Below the pieces are notes generated by a model, which had not been told where the DNA came from, did no database searches, and saw only the letters and a program-made list of their open reading frames with translations. Shown piece after piece: positions 58,785 to 64,000 of a stretch of 64,000 bases of DNA. The DNA is from Acanthosepion pharaonis (lineage: Eukaryota > Mollusca > Cephalopoda > Sepiida > Sepiidae), in contig CAHIKZ030002633.1 of the NCBI GenBank assembly GCA_903632075.3, positions 598,501 to 662,500 on the forward strand, read 5' to 3'. How positions within the stretch are numbered: position 1 is the first letter of the stretch; every line of letters starts with the position of its first letter. The position numbers were made by a program, and so were the translations under genes.

Positions 58785-58915
58785 GCACTATGCAGCAATG
58801 GTTAGTAAGTTAGTCTTATAGAACATTAGTACAGTAACTTCAATCCTCACTGGGTACCCCATATTTGTAACTTTGCAAGAAACTCAATGAAGCTAAGTAA
58901 ATAAATACCCTAAAT
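58785..58915 (+). mobile_element. tRNA-derived SINE, family S1, best head
   Basis: The A-box region reads gcactatgcagcaatggtta, gtaagttagtctt. It is followed by aacttcaatcctcactgggt (B box) and ccatatttgtaactttgcaa, gaaactcaatgaagctaagt. The head resembles the D arm and anticodon arm of a tRNA. It is the clearest S1 copy in the window. Confidence 0.65.
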
Positions 58916-60785
58916 CACAATTAGTCAATTTTAAATAATAACAGACTGAAATAAATGGTATCAAGAACAGTTGCGATGAACACAAACTACTAAAAAAATG
59001 TCTTGAAAATACAAGCTATTTTAAACATTTTTTAAACACATAAAATCATCAAAAACTCTAATGTACAAAGGTGTATATGTCAACAAGCATGCAGATCAAT
59101 ATGTTAGAGTTTGATCTGAAATTTGAATTGTGTAAAGTTTAATCAATGTGATTAAAACCAAAGCAATGGGTTATGTACAAACCAGATTATAATGAAAAAT
59201 ACTTGTTATATAAAATAATTTATTTTCCATTATTAGACTATGGACTTACTGAGACAAACTCATAATTTGTTGCTTTGGATTTTTATATAAAATATAAAGA
59301 AATCAAATGGAAACTAGCAGTTTCTCATAATGACAGGATAGAGACAAAAGAGTAACAAAAACTAATTCCGGATTTAAAAAAAAAAAATTCAATGAAAGCT
59401 GTTTAAAATGAGTGCAAATAAATTATATATTAAAGTTTTTTTGTTTTGTTTTTTTGCAAATTAACAAAACCTTGTCAAAGATACAGTGGGCCCAAATCTG
59501 TTTTGACATTGAAAAATTATCCAAGAAGAGCAAACAGAAAACATTTTCTTCCAGATTGGTATATGAAGTTCTCATCTTGCAAATGATAATTTTATTGGAT
59601 GTAGATTGAGGGGCCAAAAGAAAGGAGTGCCCCAAACTAAAGGATCACTACAACAAAGTATTTTTATGAAATTTATTTTTATGTTAACTAATAAGAATTA
59701 AAATGATTAAAAGTTGCTTTTCTCTTAATAACATACTTTCAATATAGTCAATGACATTACATCACTTTTATTAATTTGTTATGTATTAAGTCTCCTCATG
59801 ATGGAGGGATTCTGATAGTCTGGATAAATAGTGGTATATTTGTGTCTTTTTAAAGAGTTTGTAAAATCCATCTCAGTCATGTAATTAAACAATTATCTTC
59901 CTTTTGATTGGATATAAAACAAAACATAAAGCTTGCATATACAGCTTACAAAAATATAATGGCAAGAGATGTAAAAATACTGTAAATACTTTATGAATAT
60001 AATTTTTAACAAATCACATTCATATCACTTTTGGCACACACCAGCAAAGCAGCTGAAAAGTCAAATGTCCTTAGATCTTCTCCACTTTTAGACACAACCA
60101 AATTAAAAAACTAAAATGAATTTATAAGATTTACATTGAAAAGAAGAAAAAAAAAAGCTGGGGATGGGATAATAGATATTAATAATAAAAAGACCAGAGG
60201 AGGGAGTTTTCAGCTACAACATGAAAAGCAGAATTTGTCAAGAGAAAGCCATGTGTTGATGTGCAAGAGAAAAAGATTTTTAGTGATTATTTCTCCATCA
60301 ACCAAACAGTAAGAGATTGATGGAAAACACTGTTCTCCACTCTAATTAGTCAGATACTTATCAATAAAAAGCATCAAAGAGATGCCCTGCTTTATACTTA
60401 GTGTTGTGGTATGTTGGGGGGTAGTATTAGGTGGAGTAGTGGTAAAGTAGGCCTTCCAGAAATACTTAATTCAAGTATTACTTCTTGAGTTATTGCAAGG
60501 GAACATTAATTTTTGCCTTTTTTTTTTTCATTTAAATGCTAAAGGTAAAAAAAATTACTCATTCTTACAACTCCTCCTTATACTCATTACAATTTTTATG
60601 CATAACAAGAAACTCAATATAAATAGTGATAAACAAAAACAAATCTACATGCTCTTTTAAAATCTTTCCTTTTTGATTCTCTAAAATGTAGGTACATTCA
60701 TCAGTAGATATATATATTTATATTGATTGTCAGATAGAAAAGATAACCAATAGATTAACATATAAACACATGCTTAAACATGATG
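58916..60785. other. Non-coding stretch
   Basis: Overlapping frames on both strands at 59412-59635 lack motifs. A and T runs are common. No named repeat. Confidence 0.5.
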
Positions 60786-61280
60786 GGTGGACAGACACAG
60801 AGGAAGACAGAGAGAGACGTATGGCAAAGAGAAAAAGAGCGACACATGGTGAAGAGAGAAAAAGGATAGCAGAGAGGTGTATGGCAAGAGAGAAAAAGGG
60901 GAGCAGAGTGATGCGAGAAAAAGGGGAGCAGAGTGATGCGAGAAAAAGGGGAGCAGAGTGATGCGAGAAAAAGGGGAGCAGAGTGATGTAGGGCAAAGAG
61001 AGAAAAAGGGGAGCAGAGTGATGTAGGGCAAAAAGAGAAAAATGTAGGACAACGTGAGAAAAAGAGAGAGATGTAGGAAAGAAAGAAAAAAGGGACAGAG
61101 TGATGTATGATGGAAGAGAGAAAACAAGGGGCAGATTATGTATGGTAAAAAACCAAAGGGACAGTGAGATGTATGGCGAAGAGAAAAAGAGGGAGAGAGA
61201 GAGAATGATATACAAAGAGAAAAGATGGAACGATTCATGAAGAGATAAAGAAAAAGATGGGTCTAGAGAAATGGATAGAG
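60786..61280. repeat. Purine-rich nested tandem array
   Basis: Imperfect units of gagaaaaaggggagcagagt, gatgc (25 bp, about 3 copies at 60890-60965) are followed by a 36-bp version that inserts tagggcaaagaga (2 copies to about 61028). The array then decays towards 61280. The minus-strand frames of 196 and 154 codons (Ser, Leu, Phe, His) are by-products of this composition and I do not call them genes. Confidence 0.85.
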
Positions 61281-61328
61281 AGAAAATTAGGAGCAAACCT
61301 AGAAAATACAATATAAACATATCAAGTT

Positions 61329-61333
<5 letters not shown>

Positions 61334-61385
<52 letters not shown>
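61334..61385. repeat. TA microsatellite
   Basis: About 25 TA units between unremarkable flanks. The DNA from 61386 to 61944 holds no recognised feature. Confidence 0.9.
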
Positions 61386-61386
<1 letters not shown>

Positions 61387-61944
61387 CCTCATAATCATAG
61401 CATATGTAATCAGCACATGAAATTTAATTTAATCTAGCCAACAAATGCAACAATTTAAAAATAACAGGTGACATGGTGCTTACTCTTAGTTTCTATCTTA
61501 TATTATTAGATGTGTAAAATAAATATACATTGTAATTGTTATGTGTATCCACATGAACTTTTTAGACTCAATTTTACACACACTGTATGAAATTAAAAAG
61601 GTAAGTTGTTGCAGATAAATAGTTAGGAATAAAAGATCACAACACATCAAGTGTTGTAACAATAAAAAGAACATTCACTTTTATTTCACAATCACAAATA
61701 ATAATATATTGAAAAAGAAAACAGTCAAATATGCCTAAACACGCATGATATAAAAAAGCAATGTAGCTTTATTTATTCAACACAGATGATATAACATTAT
61801 TTTGAATTAGGTGAAGCCTTGTCACTTGTCAGTTATTATCATTCATTTTCAACTAATATCTCTCTCATCATAATTTCAGTTGCTATAACTTTCAAGACCA
61901 TCATTCTACAGCCATTTGTAAACAACATGGATAAGAAATAAAGA

Positions 61945-62050
61945 ATAAGCATCCAGTGAGATTTGAACTCACATCCTTTTTTGTCAGAGAGCCCATCTTA
62001 GTGCAACATCTGCCAAATTTACCTAGGGCTTCAATATCTTGATCTCCAGC
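61945..62050 (-). mobile_element. tRNA-derived SINE, family S2 (antisense)
   Basis: On the minus strand: ggtaaatttggcagatgttg (A-box side), ctctctgacaaaaaaggatg, tgagttcaaatctcactgga (B box), tgc. The two boxes, the 30-odd bp between them and the gagttcaaatctcac arm look very tRNA-like, but the acceptor stem is not intact and the D-loop part is altered. It is therefore a retroposon head, not a tRNA gene. A related copy lies at 50.6 kb. Confidence 0.6.
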
Positions 62051-63917
62051 CAAGATACATAATATTTTGACACTGTCACAGGTCTTTCTTACATAGTCGG
62101 CAATCAGGAGGGACCTCACAAGTGGAATAAAACCTTAGGCCAGTCTTTATCTAGATCCAGCACTGGCCTTAATGGTTAAAAAATGCTGTAGAATGATGAT
62201 ATATAATTTTATAATCATTTATAATCTAAGTAAGAAGTTACAATTAAATCGTAAGTGAAATTCTGATGAAAGAAATAGAAGTTAAAAATTAACAATAACA
62301 GACAACACATGTCAAGTAGAATTCTATTAGTAAGAGTAATTAAGTAGTAATTTGCCATCAAGAAGAGGATGAAACTAGCTAGAAATAAGAATAAAACTCA
62401 AAGTGCCAGTTAGTTACATTTTTAAAAAATTAAATCAAAACTCAAAAGGGAACAAAGAATAAATAAAATAATAATTGAGTAAATACTTAGGTATATTTTT
62501 ATTTAAGATCTATAAAAATGAAAATGACAACCAACTACCTTATTTATGTCTATATATAACTCTTCTATGGATATCCTTGATTAGTAAGATAAACCTTTTA
62601 CACAGAAAAGACATTGTGGTTTTTTTTCTAACAATAATCTTAGATTAGTTAATAAAGTGTAAACTGTAGTGTAAAAGAATCACTTGGAGCAGGAGATGCA
62701 AATAAATCTGTAGACAAGAAAGAAAACAAAAACTTCTAAAAAGTTATGAGATTTCACTGTCAAGAAGTGGAGAAAGAAGAAAAAACATTTTTCCTATAAG
62801 ATTGCCATGTGTATGTGTGTGTGTAGGGGGGGTCTTAAACAGAGGGATTTTGGTAACAATGACCTATATACTCAATAATATGCTAACAATATTTATGAAA
62901 GAATAAAATGAAAGAGCAAAATTCAATTTCAACAGCTGTAGATTTGGGTTTTTAACTGTTAAAAGAATGAATATCGAAACAAATGCCAAAGATCTTCAAC
63001 AGAACTTTTTCAAAGAGAGAGAGAGAGAGATAAGGGAGGGGAGAAATCTGATCCCATGAACCAGCTGATGAAGATACAAACAAAATCCAAACAGTTAAAT
63101 AAATAATAGAACCAAAACGCATGAGAACAATTAATTTAGAAATTATTACGGCCTATAAACTAGGTCATTAAAGTATTTAAAATAGAGAGTAAAAGTAAAA
63201 CTAAACAGGATTTTATGACAAGATAACACTCTTAGATAAACTTGCTTTTGTTCTATCAATTGTCTGATTTTTTTTTTTTTTTGGCTACACGACAGTCAAA
63301 CAAAATGTATATTGTATTTATTAAAATAAATTTTGTAAAACAAGAAAAAATAACACCCATAAAGCAAAGGAAAGACTTTTTTGTTTTGACATGAGGCAGT
63401 TGTTTTATTTTTCTACTTCTTTCATATATTTTCTAACATTGCTAATATCAAATCAAATTTGATAGATGGATACATGCACAACTGTTCTTATTGTAGATAA
63501 ATGAAAAAATTAAATTTTAATTATCACTGAAAATAAAAACAGGAATACAAGCCATACTGAAATTCTTCTATTTTTCTTACAAGGCAATTTCTTTTTTCTT
63601 ACTTTCCATCAGTCTAAGTTACTTATCTATACATATGGAAATGCCTTCCCTGTCTGATCAGGGCTGGGTTGGGATTTTGGATAGGTTGGAGAAGGAATCC
63701 ACTCACAAGGTCAGACAAATGTTTACAAATCACAGGTAGAGAGTTTTATGCACATCCAGAGAAAACTTACCCACTCCAGAAGAAGATTTCTGAACAAGAC
63801 AAGCCATTGCTTAAGACGACACAGGTAAGAAATGTCACCAAAACTCAAACTGGTTTCTTGATGTTTAAGTCTTTTTTTCTCTTCGAAGGTGGGAAATTGA
63901 GTTTCTCCTTTCTTCCT

Positions 63918-63958
<41 letters not shown>

Positions 63959-64000
63959 AGGAAGAATAGAATAAAGATTTTTTTGTCACATGAAAAGAAA
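62051..64000. other. Non-coding stretch to the window end
   Basis: A short GT run at about 62812-62823, GA at 63017-63030, T runs near 63269-63283 and an A run of about 32 bases at 63925-63956. A possible exon-like segment at 63735-63823 is listed only as a finding because its support is weak. Confidence 0.45.

Noticed and set aside
60730..61320. 196- and 154-codon minus frames resembling a membrane protein
   Set aside because: They follow from a purine-rich tandem array on the other strand. Two different frames look equally 'hydrophobic', which shows it is composition.
61945..62050. Possible tRNA gene on the minus strand
   Set aside because: The B box is good, but acceptor-stem halves do not pair and a related, more decayed copy exists at 50.6 kb. 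It is a SINE head.

Overview
The window looks like a stretch of a large, AT-rich, repeat-laden animal genome, most likely a coleoid cephalopod of the octopus type. That assignment is an inference. It rests on the very low gene density, abundant (TA)n arrays capped by (GT)n or (CA)n, several tRNA-like SINE families, truncated 3' ends of non-LTR retrotransposons, and Penelope-like repeats. Nothing bacterial, viral-genomic or organellar is seen: no operons, no Shine-Dalgarno-led reading frames, no CRISPR. Nearly every open frame of 60-120 codons is AT-rich chance or lies inside a repeat.

Only one piece of convincing host coding sequence is present: an internal exon on the minus strand at 9756-10016 (261 bp, phase 1 at both ends, good acceptor and donor). 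I could not identify its protein. It begins with a Trp/Tyr-rich stretch, has one CxxC pair followed by a charged Ala-rich helix, and ends in a Gly/Ser-rich linker. Its neighbouring exons must lie far away, so much of the window is probably intron or intergenic DNA.

The rest is a transposable-element graveyard. From left to right: a LINE 3' end (0.7-1.1 kb); a hAT-type MITE (5.1-5.5 kb); a degenerate Tc1/mariner element inserted in a TA microsatellite (6.6-7.8 kb); a hammerhead-like Penelope-type repeat (8.9 kb); the exon with a 19-bp minisatellite beside it (9.6-10.0 kb); an inverted Penelope-type pair (12.3 kb) and a third subfamily (15.9 kb); a second hAT-type MITE (18.5-19.0 kb); a 22-28-bp satellite (21.9-22.6 kb); an LTR element reduced to LTR, integrase and LTR (23.4-25.0 kb, minus); a pogo/Tigger remnant (29.3-29.8 kb); a second inverted plus tandem Penelope-type cluster (31.2-31.7 kb); a 22-bp palindromic minisatellite (33.9-34.1 kb); a 513-bp Tc1-type remnant with TA duplications (42.2-42.75 kb); a 348-nt pure purine tract (43.6 kb); many LINE tails and SINEs between 44.9 and 59 kb; and a purine-rich nested tandem array (60.8-61.2 kb).

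The observations most worth a second look are the hammerhead-ribozyme-like cores in three different repeat subfamilies, the long near-perfect hairpin at 12.25-12.45 kb (a likely ADAR substrate if transcribed), the integrase-only LTR derivative, and the orphan exon.
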